Notes under the pieces: model-generated | What the model was told of the DNA's origin: nothing | The model's database searches: none | What the model saw: only the letters and a program-made list of their open reading frames with translations | Made by a program: the position numbers and the translations under genes | Origin: CAIOTO01 sp040389165 | Lineage (GTDB): Bacteria; Pseudomonadota; Alphaproteobacteria; Paracaedibacterales; CAIOTO01 | DNA length: 14,162 bases | NCBI GenBank assembly: GCA_040389165.1 | Contig: JAZKAK010000002.1 | Coordinates: 1-14,162, forward strand | Direction of reading: 5' to 3' | Shown here: piece after piece, positions 1 through 7,306 of the stretch | Position numbering within the stretch: position 1 is the first letter of the stretch | Layout of the letters: every line of letters begins with the position of its first letter

Positions 1-368
1 TATAGAGTTGCTTTTCAATAAAATTAGGCTAATTTATTGCGTAAAATGGTATAAGAAAAATTCCAATTTTAGTTGAATTTAGATTAATTTTTCCACTGTG
101 AATGCACTTAATTTTAGGTTAATTTTAAAACTGAAAATTAATTCTAAGTACTACTTTGTAAATTTCTTTATGTATACATAGTGTGTTCTTTTGTTTGAAT
201 GTGTGAATAATTATCATGAACATATATTTACCATATCATGCCCTTAGCAACGTGCATAATTCAAAATTTGTACCAATATGTATAATGATTCCAAACAAAT
301 ATCTTTTGTTAGATTATTCATGTGATCTGTATCACACACGCTATCTTTCTCATTCAAAGAAAGTCTGA
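1..368. other. AT-rich intergenic region upstream of the kinase gene
   Basis: No convincing gene is visible here. The stretch is very AT-rich and holds repeated TTAATTTT-like words: an imperfect direct repeat near 65-82 and 110-127, and an inverted repeat of TTAATTTT (119-126) with AAAATTAA (134-141). There is also a perfect 12-bp palindrome TATGTATACATA (169-180) and the heptamer TATCATG twice (213-219, 234-240). A perfect CRP-type palindrome lies at 321-336 and is listed separately. The region probably carries the promoter and regulatory sites of the downstream kinase gene. Because it is so AT-rich, -10-like hexamers occur throughout and no single promoter can be named. Confidence 0.6.
321..336. 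promoter_or_regulatory. CRP/FNR-family-like operator palindrome
   Basis: The sequence TGTGATCTGTATCACA is a TGTGA-N6-TCACA palindrome whose symmetry extends to six bases per arm (TGTGAT/ATCACA) around a four-base centre. This matches the core consensus of the E. coli CRP site; other CRP/FNR-superfamily regulators use related sites. Its centre is about 40 bp upstream of the first ATG of the kinase gene, so it could be an activator site or a repressor site overlapping the promoter. The regulator gene is not in the window, so the assignment rests on the motif and its position. Confidence 0.55.
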
Positions 369-1871
369 ATGATGGATGAGCGTGTATTTTATAGTGTTGA
401 TTTCTGGAATTCGTTCGGAGAAATTTTCCCAGCTTCTGTCGTAATTATTAAGCGAGATGGAGATATAATATATGGAAATCATATATTCCGAGACTTAATT
501 GGTTCGGATGTGACCAATCTATTTTATTTTATGGAGAATGATTGTTCAAATAGAATTAATGAAACAATAGTTTCCTATGAAAAGGGAGAAGAATTAGTTT
601 TTAACACGGTGAAAATTAAGAAATCACATGGAATAATACATCTTTCTTATTATTTATTTCCTTTGGAAAATGATCTGTTTTCTCTCATTTTAACGAACAA
701 TGTAGAGATGGATAATAAATTATTGTTGCTTAACAATATTGTTAATACAGTGCCTGATCCCGTTTTTGTTAAAGATGAACAGCACAGGTGGATGTATGTG
801 AATCAGGCTTTTGCAAATAATTTAGGATGCTCGCCTGCTCAAATTCTTGGCAAGAGCGATCATGACTTTTTTCCTCAAGATGAAAGTGACGTTTTTCATA
901 AAATGGATCGGAAAACCTTTAAACATAAGAAAACGACAATAAATGAAGAAAATTTTACCTGTCGTGTTAATGGTAAGCGAACGGTATCTACGAAGAAATC
1001 AGTTTTCAGAACATTAGCAGGCAGTCAAGTTCTTGTCGGTGTTATACGTGATGTCACTGAAATTAAAGAGGCCAGAGAATGTTTGAAAAAACATGCTAAG
1101 GAATTAAAAAGACAGGTAGACATTCGTACAAAACAGCTAGAGATGAAAAAAAATGACCTTGAGAGCGCTGTCGAAAAACTCAAAAGCCTTAACAGTGATC
1201 TCGATTGTTTCGCACATATTTGCTGTCACGAATTAAGAGAGCCATTACGAGCAATAAGCTCATTTTCTAAACTCGTTCTTGATGAATATGCATGCGGTGA
1301 ACATAAGAATATTGATGAATTTTTGCATATCATTTATAAAGGGGCATCTAAAATGGATGAACTTATAAAATCTATTTTGCAATATTCAACTAATGGGCTG
1401 AACACGAACTCAATGTCATTATTTTCATCTCATGACCTGATTTCTGAAGTATTGCTTATGTTAGATCTGCATATTAATGAAAAAAACGCAAAAATTATCT
1501 TTGAAAATATGCCTGATATTTATGCAGATAGACTGCAGATTCTTCAACTATTTCAGAATTTGATTAATAATTCTATTAAATTTTGTGCCGATCAAATTAC
1601 TCCTGTAATTAATATTCATGTGATTCTAAAAAACAATTTTGCCGAATTTCAGATTACGGACAACGGGATTGGTATTGAAAAAAAATACCATAAAGAAATC
1701 TTTTTGCCATTTAAAAAATTTCACTCTCGATCCGAGGGAAGTATGTATGGGATTGGCTTGAGTTTATGTAAAAAAATCGTGGAAAATCACAGTGGCTCAA
1801 TCAAAATGTCATCGCAAGAAAATATGGGTACAACGTTTAAATTTTCTTTGCCAACGCAGAAAGCGAATTAG
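369..1871 (+). CDS. Soluble PAS-domain sensor histidine kinase
   Basis: This is a 500-residue two-component sensor kinase with no predicted membrane segment, so it probably senses a cytoplasmic signal. Residues about 10-110 look like a degenerate PAS domain. A clear PAS domain follows at about 121-232 (PDPVFVKD, YVNQAFANNLGCS, ending GVIRDVTE), then a charged coiled coil at about 232-278. The HisKA H-box HELREPLR has the likely phospho-acceptor His287. The ATPase domain shows an N-box (NLINNSIKF, from N397), a G1 box DNGIGI (431-436), an F-box near IFLPF and a G2 box GIGLSL (461-466). All catalytic boxes are intact. Two ATGs are adjacent (369, 372) and the Shine-Dalgarno is weak (AAAGAAAG, 356-363), partly paired with CTTTCT at 345-350. 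The gene ends 6 bp before the FAD gene. No response regulator is nearby, so its partner is unknown. It looks more AT-rich than the housekeeping genes of the window. Confidence 0.93.
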   Translation: MMDERVFYSVDFWNSFGEIFPASVVIIKRDGDIIYGNHIFRDLIGSDVTNLFYFMENDCSNRINETIVSYEKGEELVFNTVKIKKSHGIIHLSYYLFPLENDLFSLILTNNVEMDNKLLLLNNIVNTVPDPVFVKDEQHRWMYVNQAFANNLGCSPAQILGKSDHDFFPQDESDVFHKMDRKTFKHKKTTINEENFTCRVNGKRTVSTKKSVFRTLAGSQVLVGVIRDVTEIKEARECLKKHAKELKRQVDIRTKQLEMKKNDLESAVEKLKSLNSDLDCFAHICCHELREPLRAISSFSKLVLDEYACGEHKNIDEFLHIIYKGASKMDELIKSILQYSTNGLNTNSMSLFSSHDLISEVLLMLDLHINEKNAKIIFENMPDIYADRLQILQLFQNLINNSIKFCADQITPVINIHVILKNNFAEFQITDNGIGIEKKYHKEIFLPFKKFHSRSEGSMYGIGLSLCKKIVENHSGSIKMSSQENMGTTFKFSLPTQKAN

Positions 1872-1877
1872 TTATAT

Positions 1878-3947
1878 ATGTATAGTAAGTTGTTGATTGT
1901 TAGATTTATGTTAAGTTGTGTGTTTTATTTGCAATTACATTATGGTTTTGCAGGGGATTCCATAAGTTCTGAGTGTGACGGGGGCATGACTACTTCATCT
2001 GAGTCTGGAGAAGATTCTCCCAAGGCGCCATTGAAGAAGAGATTAAAGGGTGCTGATGTTCCTTTATTGCCTCTATCGGCTTCTGATATGAGCCTTCGCT
2101 CGTTGTCTCGCCCCAGTTCTCATATGAGCCTTTCTTCTGATACGAGATTTTCGTCTTTGTCTCGCCCCGGTTCTCATATGAGCCTTCATTCTTGCAAGAA
2201 AAATCCTTGTCCAATTTTTGAGATTGCTATTATCGGCGGAGGCGGCGCAGGTTCGGTGATTGCATCATTGCTGTCAAACATGTCAGCTGAAGATGAAGAT
2301 GTGTGTTTTATGATAACAATATTTGAGAGAAATCCCCATATTATTAATGGATCAACATTTGAAACAGCCGCTGTTCTGCATGCAGGAGGGTATGAATATC
2401 CACAAGACAGTGAAACGGCAGCAGAATGTCGATTGGCTGGCGGTCTTTTTACAAATATGTTTCCTGGCCTTTATTCCGCGCCTTCGCAACCTATTGTATA
2501 TGCGGCCGTTACAGGTTCAGTGCTTAGCCCCGAAGCACAAAAAGTGACACACCAGAAAGCATTAAGCTTGAATGCTGCGCAAAATGTTCACTGTGGAGTA
2601 GACTTTAATTCACCTCGAGATATCAAGCCAGAACTAATTCAGAGTATGTATAGTTCCAAATTGGCCGGCGGGATCGTGTCTAAAAAAGATCAAAAGATGA
2701 AGATTTTCAAAAGAAATGCACTTTTGAAAAAGCATATAAAAGACTCTCGATATATTAGGGTAAAAAATAACGTTACCGTTCATCGTATAGTAAAGGATGA
2801 AGCTAATCGATTTGAGGTTGTTTATCAAGATGGATCAAGAGATGAAACCAAGTTTGATCATGTTATTTTAACGGCCTGGGATCAAACAAATGCAATATTG
2901 AAAGCTTCTTGTGATGCTGAAGTTGTTCCTGCTGCTATGGAAAGTATATTTGGTGCAAGTGGTACTGCTACTTGTGGTGATGAAGACGCTCCTGCTATGG
3001 AAGATAAATCTTCCCCTTTCGTGCAGCTTTCTGCAGCACATCGTGTTGTAGCCGTAGTTGATATACGACACGTTCCGCCATGTTACAGAATTCCAATCTT
3101 TGTAATGCCAGATGGAGCAATGTTTATGCCGTTAAACGATGAAATTGGAATTGCTTATCGATGTGCTGAGGGAGCCTCTTACCCAAAAGATGGCACAAGC
3201 GAAATAGATGAGCAAGATGTACCTCAGCATGGAGAGAAAATTATTGAGGAATTGAAAGATATGTTTAAAAGAACGGATGACACAGAAGCTCCTCTTGAGG
3301 AAATGTCACTATTAGGTGCGAGATTGCAAACTATAGTAACACGATCAGGGACTCATCTTTCTAAAAGAAGATATGAGCCGCCTATCATTACACCTGAAGG
3401 CTTAATCGTTGCTATTCCACTTAAAGCAACATTTATTGGTTCATTAGCGTTACAGACAATTGAGCAGCTTCTAATGAAATTGCCTGAATCATGTTCAACA
3501 TTTAAACAAAGGTGGATTCAGAAAATAAAGACAGTTATTCCTAGCAACGATTGTTTGTACAAAGAAGTTGAACTGCCGGAGGCGTTCACTATTAAAGAAA
3601 AAACTGAATTAAGTGAAGAGGACATTGACCAAGAAGTTTTACTCTATATGGAGAGTTGTCAGCTTAATAAAGCTGGAGAGGCAATGCGTGAAGGCTATAA
3701 AGATACGTGCGATGAGGTCAGGCCGGCGCTGCGGAGGGCTCAGTCTCATTCAACCGGAATTCCTGGTTTCTATATTGGCAGTGAAGATTTTTTTACACCT
3801 CCACCACCATTCGCACTGAAAAGGTCCGTTTCTGATCCCTATGCTGAACAGGGATGTAGAAAAATCCCTGCAATAAAAGCGCGTTCACCTTATTTTTTTG
3901 AACTAGCAATGTTGCATTACGAAAGGGCGTTAGAAAATAAAGCTTAA
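1878..3947 (+). CDS. Putatively exported FAD-dependent oxidoreductase-like protein
   Basis: This 689-residue protein has a dinucleotide-binding Rossmann start at residues 115-150. The glycine motif IIGGGGAGS (118-126) is followed by an acidic residue at the end of strand 2 (E150 in TIFE), which in such folds contacts the FAD ribose. LHAGGYEYP (about 167-176) and the later PIITPEGLIVAIPLKATF resemble the flavin-contacting and C-terminal parts of DAO-type oxidoreductases. The substrate cannot be named. In front lies a hydrophobic N-terminus (about 1-25, ending YGFAG) like a Sec signal peptide, without a twin-arginine motif, then a Ser/Arg-rich linker with two 18-residue repeats (about 69-104). 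The tail (about 620-660) has further basic-serine motifs including RSVSDP. A duplicated acidic segment (DAEVVPAAME, DEDAPAME) lies near 345-375. It starts 6 bp after the kinase stop with a poor ribosome-binding site, suggesting co-transcription or coupling. A non-catalytic FAD-fold protein remains possible. Confidence 0.75.
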   Translation: MYSKLLIVRFMLSCVFYLQLHYGFAGDSISSECDGGMTTSSESGEDSPKAPLKKRLKGADVPLLPLSASDMSLRSLSRPSSHMSLSSDTRFSSLSRPGSHMSLHSCKKNPCPIFEIAIIGGGGAGSVIASLLSNMSAEDEDVCFMITIFERNPHIINGSTFETAAVLHAGGYEYPQDSETAAECRLAGGLFTNMFPGLYSAPSQPIVYAAVTGSVLSPEAQKVTHQKALSLNAAQNVHCGVDFNSPRDIKPELIQSMYSSKLAGGIVSKKDQKMKIFKRNALLKKHIKDSRYIRVKNNVTVHRIVKDEANRFEVVYQDGSRDETKFDHVILTAWDQTNAILKASCDAEVVPAAMESIFGASGTATCGDEDAPAMEDKSSPFVQLSAAHRVVAVVDIRHVPPCYRIPIFVMPDGAMFMPLNDEIGIAYRCAEGASYPKDGTSEIDEQDVPQHGEKIIEELKDMFKRTDDTEAPLEEMSLLGARLQTIVTRSGTHLSKRRYEPPIITPEGLIVAIPLKATFIGSLALQTIEQLLMKLPESCSTFKQRWIQKIKTVIPSNDCLYKEVELPEAFTIKEKTELSEEDIDQEVLLYMESCQLNKAGEAMREGYKDTCDEVRPALRRAQSHSTGIPGFYIGSEDFFTPPPPFALKRSVSDPYAEQGCRKIPAIKARSPYFFELAMLHYERALENKA
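2082..2189 (+). repeat. Two tandem 54-bp in-frame repeats
   Basis: Copies at 2082-2135 and 2136-2189 both begin TCTGATA, share TTGTCTCGCCCC, and then TTCTCATATGAGCCTT. The unit is 18 codons long, so length changes would keep the frame. The encoded copies are SDMSLRSLSRPSSHMSLS and SDTRFSSLSRPGSHMSLH. They lie in the linker between the putative signal peptide and the FAD-binding domain. Near-identical DNA points to a fairly recent duplication. Confidence 0.9.
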
Positions 3948-3957
3948 TTGCTTTTTT
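3935..3957. terminator. Weak bidirectional terminator between convergent genes
   Basis: The stem AAAGC/GCTTT with loop TTAATT is followed by a T-run on the + strand and by ATTTT on the - strand. It overlaps the end of the FAD gene and lies just past the end of pheT, where convergent transcripts need to stop. The stem is only about five base pairs, so it may be weak. Confidence 0.4.
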
Positions 3958-3965
3958 GAGTAAGA

Positions 3966-6356
3966 TTAACTCGCATCACGAATGCGCCCGCCACATAATT
4001 TTTCCACTTCAACGATAACTTTATTTTGGAAAGTCATTAAATCGTCATCGTTAAGCGTTTGTTTCTTTGGTTGTAAGATGACTTCAATCGCAATGGATTT
4101 TTTTCCGGCGGGTGCTTTGTCGCCGCTGTACACGTCAAATATGTTAATTTCAGCAATTAATTCACGATCTACTTTTTGTACAATTTTGATGAGCTGGTCT
4201 GACGTCACCGCAGTTTCAACCCAAAAGGCGAAGTCTCGTGATACAGATTGATAAATAGCCGGCACAAAAGCGGATCGTTTGTCTTTTTGTTTCAGTGGCA
4301 ATGCATCAATAAAAATTTCAAATCCGATAGCTGTGCCGGAAACGTTTAGTTCTTTTACGACATTAGGATGAAGTTCACCAAAGCACGCAATAATCTTTTG
4401 TCCTTGCTTAACGACGGCTGATCGTCCTGGATGATAATAAGCTGGCGCATTCGAGTCGAGTTGAACATTGCTGAGCCCGAAAAGTTCTAATGCGGTCATG
4501 ACATCATTCTTAATCGTATAAATATCGGGCGCAGTTTCAGCTTTTTGCCAATGACGCTTTCCCTTTAAAAATACGCGAAGTCCTGAAAGCGTACGTGTTT
4601 CTACGAGCGCTTTTTCTGTTTCATGAAACTGCGGTGCATATTCAATATAAGCACTGTTAGGCTGCGAACGTTTTTGTCCATTCGCTGCAATCTTGAGCAA
4701 GCCTGGTAAAACACTTGGACGTAACACTGCCATTTCAGCGTTAAGTGGCTTTGCTAATGTAATGCCTGTGCCGAAAAGTGAGGCCGTATCTTTTGGTATA
4801 AATGACCATGTGTAAGCCTCATTATAGCCACGACTAGTAAAGAAAGTATTTAGACGCTCGCGTGTCATGTTTGTATCAACAGGAAGCACTAAAGGCAAGG
4901 TCGCGTCAGGAATAGTGTTGTAACCACGTAGACGAAGCGCTTCTTCAATTAAATCGACGTCAAGCGTAATATCGTGACGATGCGTTGGGATGCTTAGCGT
5001 GATTTCTGCGTCAGATACGGCATGTTCAACAAAACCAAGCCTTTTGAACAAAGGTAACGCTTGCGCTAATGTAAGAGAAGCATCCCCTGATAGTGCGGTT
5101 AGGCGAACTTGTGATAGCGAGACAAGAAGTGGTGTTTTTGTTTGATGCGCATAAGAACCAGCTTGAATCACGTCAGATGCTGTTCCGCCACACCATTCCA
5201 AAATTAATTGAGTCGCATAATCAAGTCCAAAAAGAACATCAGCTGCGTCGACGCCCCGTTCAAACCGTGTGCGCGCATCACTCAAAATAGATGTTGCCTG
5301 TCCCGTTAATGCAATGCGTGCGGAGTCAAACAGAGCAGATTCAAGCACGATATCTGTTGTTTGATCGTCGCATCCTGTTGAGAGACCGCCCATAATGCCA
5401 GCAAGTGAGATGATGCCGGAGCCATCTGAGATCACAGTCATGCCTTTAGATAGTGTATACTCTTTTTCGTTGAGCCCTACAAACGTGTCACCGTCATTCG
5501 CTGTGTGAATAGCAAGAGTGGTTCCTGTTAGTTTATTCTTATCAAATACATGGAGAGGGCGCCCATACGCGAGACAAATCAGATTAGTTGCGTCAACAAG
5601 TGCTGAAATAGGCCTGCAACCCGCAGAACGGAGGCGTTTCTGCGCCCATTCAGGGCTCTGTCCATTTTTAACACCCTTGATTGTTCGGACGGTGAAATGA
5701 TGTGTGTTTGGATCTATTATATCAAGTGTAACATCACATGTGCCAGAAGTCTTGATAACTGGTTCTGGACGATCTTTAAGTGTTCCTACACCAAAGGCAG
5801 CTAAATCACGTGCAATTCCGCGGATAGAAAAACAATCACTACGATTGGGTGTTAAACTTACATCAATAACAGGGTCTGTTAAATTCAAACTTATGGCGAG
5901 ATCAGCGCCAGTTGACCATGATGCATCTAAATCCATAATTCCATCAGCGTCATCGCCGAGCAATAGCTCACGACTAGAGCAAAGCATACCAAGGCTTTCA
6001 ATGCCACGGATACTGCCTTTCTTGAGAGGGAGCCCGGTGTCAGGAATCACTGTTCCTGTGCGGGCAAAGGCAACTTTCATGCCTGCGCGTACATTAGGTG
6101 CCCCACACACGACTTGATGCGTCGTTGGCGTGCCATCAGTCATTGTGCCATCTTCAACGGTGCACAGGCTTAAACGGTCGGCATTGGGGTGACGTTCGCA
6201 TGTTTTAACATGACCAACGACAAATCCTTTTAAACGCTCAGCAGGATCCTCTACCCCCTCTACTTCAATGCCAATATCAACAAGTGCATCCGTTATTTCA
6301 CTGAGAGTCGCATTTGTTTCAAGATGATCGTATAGCCAAGAGAGTGAGAATTTCAT
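3966..6356 (-). CDS. pheT: Phenylalanyl-tRNA synthetase beta subunit
   Basis: PheT pairs with PheS as an alpha2-beta2 enzyme that charges tRNA-Phe in the cytoplasm; the beta subunit binds tRNA and edits mischarged tyrosine. At 796 residues it has the normal bacterial length. The N-terminus MKFSLSWLYDHL is typical. A tRNA-binding OB domain follows (about 40-148, with HPNADRLSLC and CGAPNV), then the B3/B4 editing region (SAGCRPISALVDATN, GRPLHVFD), a B5 domain near 405-475, and a catalytic-like core. The C-terminal ferredoxin-fold anticodon-binding domain (about 702-796) begins at SVSRDFAF and ends CGGRIRDAS. On the - strand, AGGA lies ten bases before the ATG. pheS, which usually sits immediately upstream, is absent; the next gene upstream is a GyrI-like protein about 365 bp away. 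Confidence 0.98.
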   Translation of the reverse strand: MKFSLSWLYDHLETNATLSEITDALVDIGIEVEGVEDPAERLKGFVVGHVKTCERHPNADRLSLCTVEDGTMTDGTPTTHQVVCGAPNVRAGMKVAFARTGTVIPDTGLPLKKGSIRGIESLGMLCSSRELLLGDDADGIMDLDASWSTGADLAISLNLTDPVIDVSLTPNRSDCFSIRGIARDLAAFGVGTLKDRPEPVIKTSGTCDVTLDIIDPNTHHFTVRTIKGVKNGQSPEWAQKRLRSAGCRPISALVDATNLICLAYGRPLHVFDKNKLTGTTLAIHTANDGDTFVGLNEKEYTLSKGMTVISDGSGIISLAGIMGGLSTGCDDQTTDIVLESALFDSARIALTGQATSILSDARTRFERGVDAADVLFGLDYATQLILEWCGGTASDVIQAGSYAHQTKTPLLVSLSQVRLTALSGDASLTLAQALPLFKRLGFVEHAVSDAEITLSIPTHRHDITLDVDLIEEALRLRGYNTIPDATLPLVLPVDTNMTRERLNTFFTSRGYNEAYTWSFIPKDTASLFGTGITLAKPLNAEMAVLRPSVLPGLLKIAANGQKRSQPNSAYIEYAPQFHETEKALVETRTLSGLRVFLKGKRHWQKAETAPDIYTIKNDVMTALELFGLSNVQLDSNAPAYYHPGRSAVVKQGQKIIACFGELHPNVVKELNVSGTAIGFEIFIDALPLKQKDKRSAFVPAIYQSVSRDFAFWVETAVTSDQLIKIVQKVDRELIAEINIFDVYSGDKAPAGKKSIAIEVILQPKKQTLNDDDLMTFQNKVIVEVEKLCGGRIRDAS

Positions 6357-6408
6357 AAAATGAGCGTCCTGAGAGTTTATGGTGTGGTTATGTAATGGAA
6401 TTCATGCG

Positions 6409-6432
6409 CGTTATGCGTAATGTCGTTATGCG
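6409..6432. repeat. Direct repeat CGTTATGCG, 15-bp period
   Basis: CGTTATGCG occurs at 6409-6417 and again at 6424-6432, about 60-75 bases upstream of the pheT start codon. The 15-bp period is not a whole number of helical turns. It could be an operator for pheT or chance. The same nonamer recurs at 14076-14084, in a hairpin loop after the SulP gene. Confidence 0.5.
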
Positions 6433-6524
6433 CTGTTCTCAAGAATATAACGTATTTATCATCAAAGAACTACACTCATTTTAAAGGCTCTTATGCAAGA
6501 TACAAGCGAGTGATATACCGCACA

Positions 6525-6660
6525 TGTCATCTTCGGACTTGATCCGAAGATCCCTACTGTTGATGAGGCACATAGTTTTTTGTTTGATACATTAGCAAGA
6601 CAACTCAAGCTATTTGCCTTTGAACGTATAGAGATCCTCGGATCAAGTCCGAGAGTGACA
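6525..6660. repeat. Interspersed inverted-repeat element (CGGACTTGATCCG type)
   Basis: Two 28-bp arms, 6525-6552 and 6633-6660, are inverted copies matching at 24 of 28 positions and separated by 80 bp. Each arm is itself a hairpin: ATCTTCGGA/TCCGAAGAT with a CTTGA loop (6529-6551), and CTCGGA/TCCGAG with a TCAAG loop (6637-6653). The core CGGACTTGATCCG resembles a family of repeats scattered between genes in many alphaproteobacteria (from memory, not checked here). Translated on the - strand, the right arm gives the peptide GLDPRIS, a common sign of spurious ORFs over this repeat. It encodes no transposase, so it would be a non-autonomous element or a structured transcript region between the GyrI-like gene and pheT. 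Confidence 0.8.
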
Positions 6661-6720
6661 GAGTTGGAGTGACGAAAACTTACCCACTTAATCTGCATAA
6701 GAACCATTTTAAACGTGTGA

Positions 6721-7227
6721 TTACATATCACTGATGCCAACATAAATATCCAGGATCGTGCTCATTGGGTTAACGCTACGCTCGTCATGGATTTGAAAAT
6801 CGTTTTGAAAGCTACGTTTACCGCCAAGATCATCGGGAGTCATTTGCCAAATCTTTTGCCATGCACTAATAGCTACAAATGGCATTGGTCCAGACTCGGT
6901 TGTGAATTTTGCATAATTTTGTGCGGGGATGACGTGCTTTTTTAAGCCTTCTGCGGGTACATATGATTCGGCGATATCTGCATCAATTTCTTCACCAATG
7001 AAAAATGTATAATCTCCCGTGTGATCACTTTCATAATCGGTGTACGCACAAAACGTAGTGCCTGGATTTTTGCGATTCGTGATTTTGTTAAACAGCTGTT
7101 CTTGCCCATAGCGCTGTGCGCATGGTCCAATTTTGCTCGTCATAGGATTTGTTTCGAATGTGTTGTTTGTGCGGGTTTCAATGCCAATGAGTGTTATGAC
7201 AGGTAGTGTAAGATTAAGCTGCTGCAT
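6721..7227 (-). CDS. GyrI-like / AraC-type effector-binding domain protein
   Basis: This 168-residue protein is a single effector-binding domain without a helix-turn-helix. The N-terminal strand LPVITLIGIETRTNN, the stretch NPMTSKIGP, NRKNPGTTFCAYTDYESD, GDYTFFIGEE and the late segment MPFVAISAWQKIWQM match the pattern of stand-alone GyrI-like or integron-associated (Cass2-like) effector-binding proteins. Related domains bind small, often cationic or amphipathic molecules, either within AraC/MerR-type regulators or alone. Its ligand cannot be read from the sequence. The ribosome-binding site is weak. It lies upstream of pheT on the same strand, but the intervening repeat element suggests separate transcription. 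The family call is fairly secure; the role is open. Confidence 0.82.
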   Translation of the reverse strand: MQQLNLTLPVITLIGIETRTNNTFETNPMTSKIGPCAQRYGQEQLFNKITNRKNPGTTFCAYTDYESDHTGDYTFFIGEEIDADIAESYVPAEGLKKHVIPAQNYAKFTTESGPMPFVAISAWQKIWQMTPDDLGGKRSFQNDFQIHDERSVNPMSTILDIYVGISDM

Positions 7228-7306
7228 GAAGAGTGCGCCCGAAGTAAGATCAATGGTTTTATCCTACAGAGAGTCTTTCCAAGCAGCAACAGCTATCATA
7301 TGAAAA

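Larger units (their letters stand above)
6357..6720. other. Gene-free stretch upstream of pheT
   Basis: No believable gene is seen in these 364 bp. They hold two copies of CGTTATGCG (6409-6417, 6424-6432) close to the pheT start, and an interspersed inverted-repeat element (6525-6660). The pheT promoter should lie here, since the neighbouring gene upstream is functionally unrelated and the element could interrupt read-through. I cannot fix a convincing -35/-10 pair. Confidence 0.6.

Noticed and set aside
169..180. Palindrome TATGTATACATA as an operator
   Set aside because: It is perfect but made only of alternating-type AT-rich sequence in an AT-rich region, and I know no regulator that fits it here.
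5704..6117. 137-residue open frame on the + strand opposite pheT
   Set aside because: It lies entirely antisense to an unambiguous, conserved pheT and its protein has no recognisable domain.
6462..6743. 93-residue open frame on the - strand overlapping the end of the GyrI-like gene
   Set aside because: It runs through the inverted-repeat element; its GLDPRIS peptide is the translation of the repeat core, and there is no ribosome-binding site or family signature.
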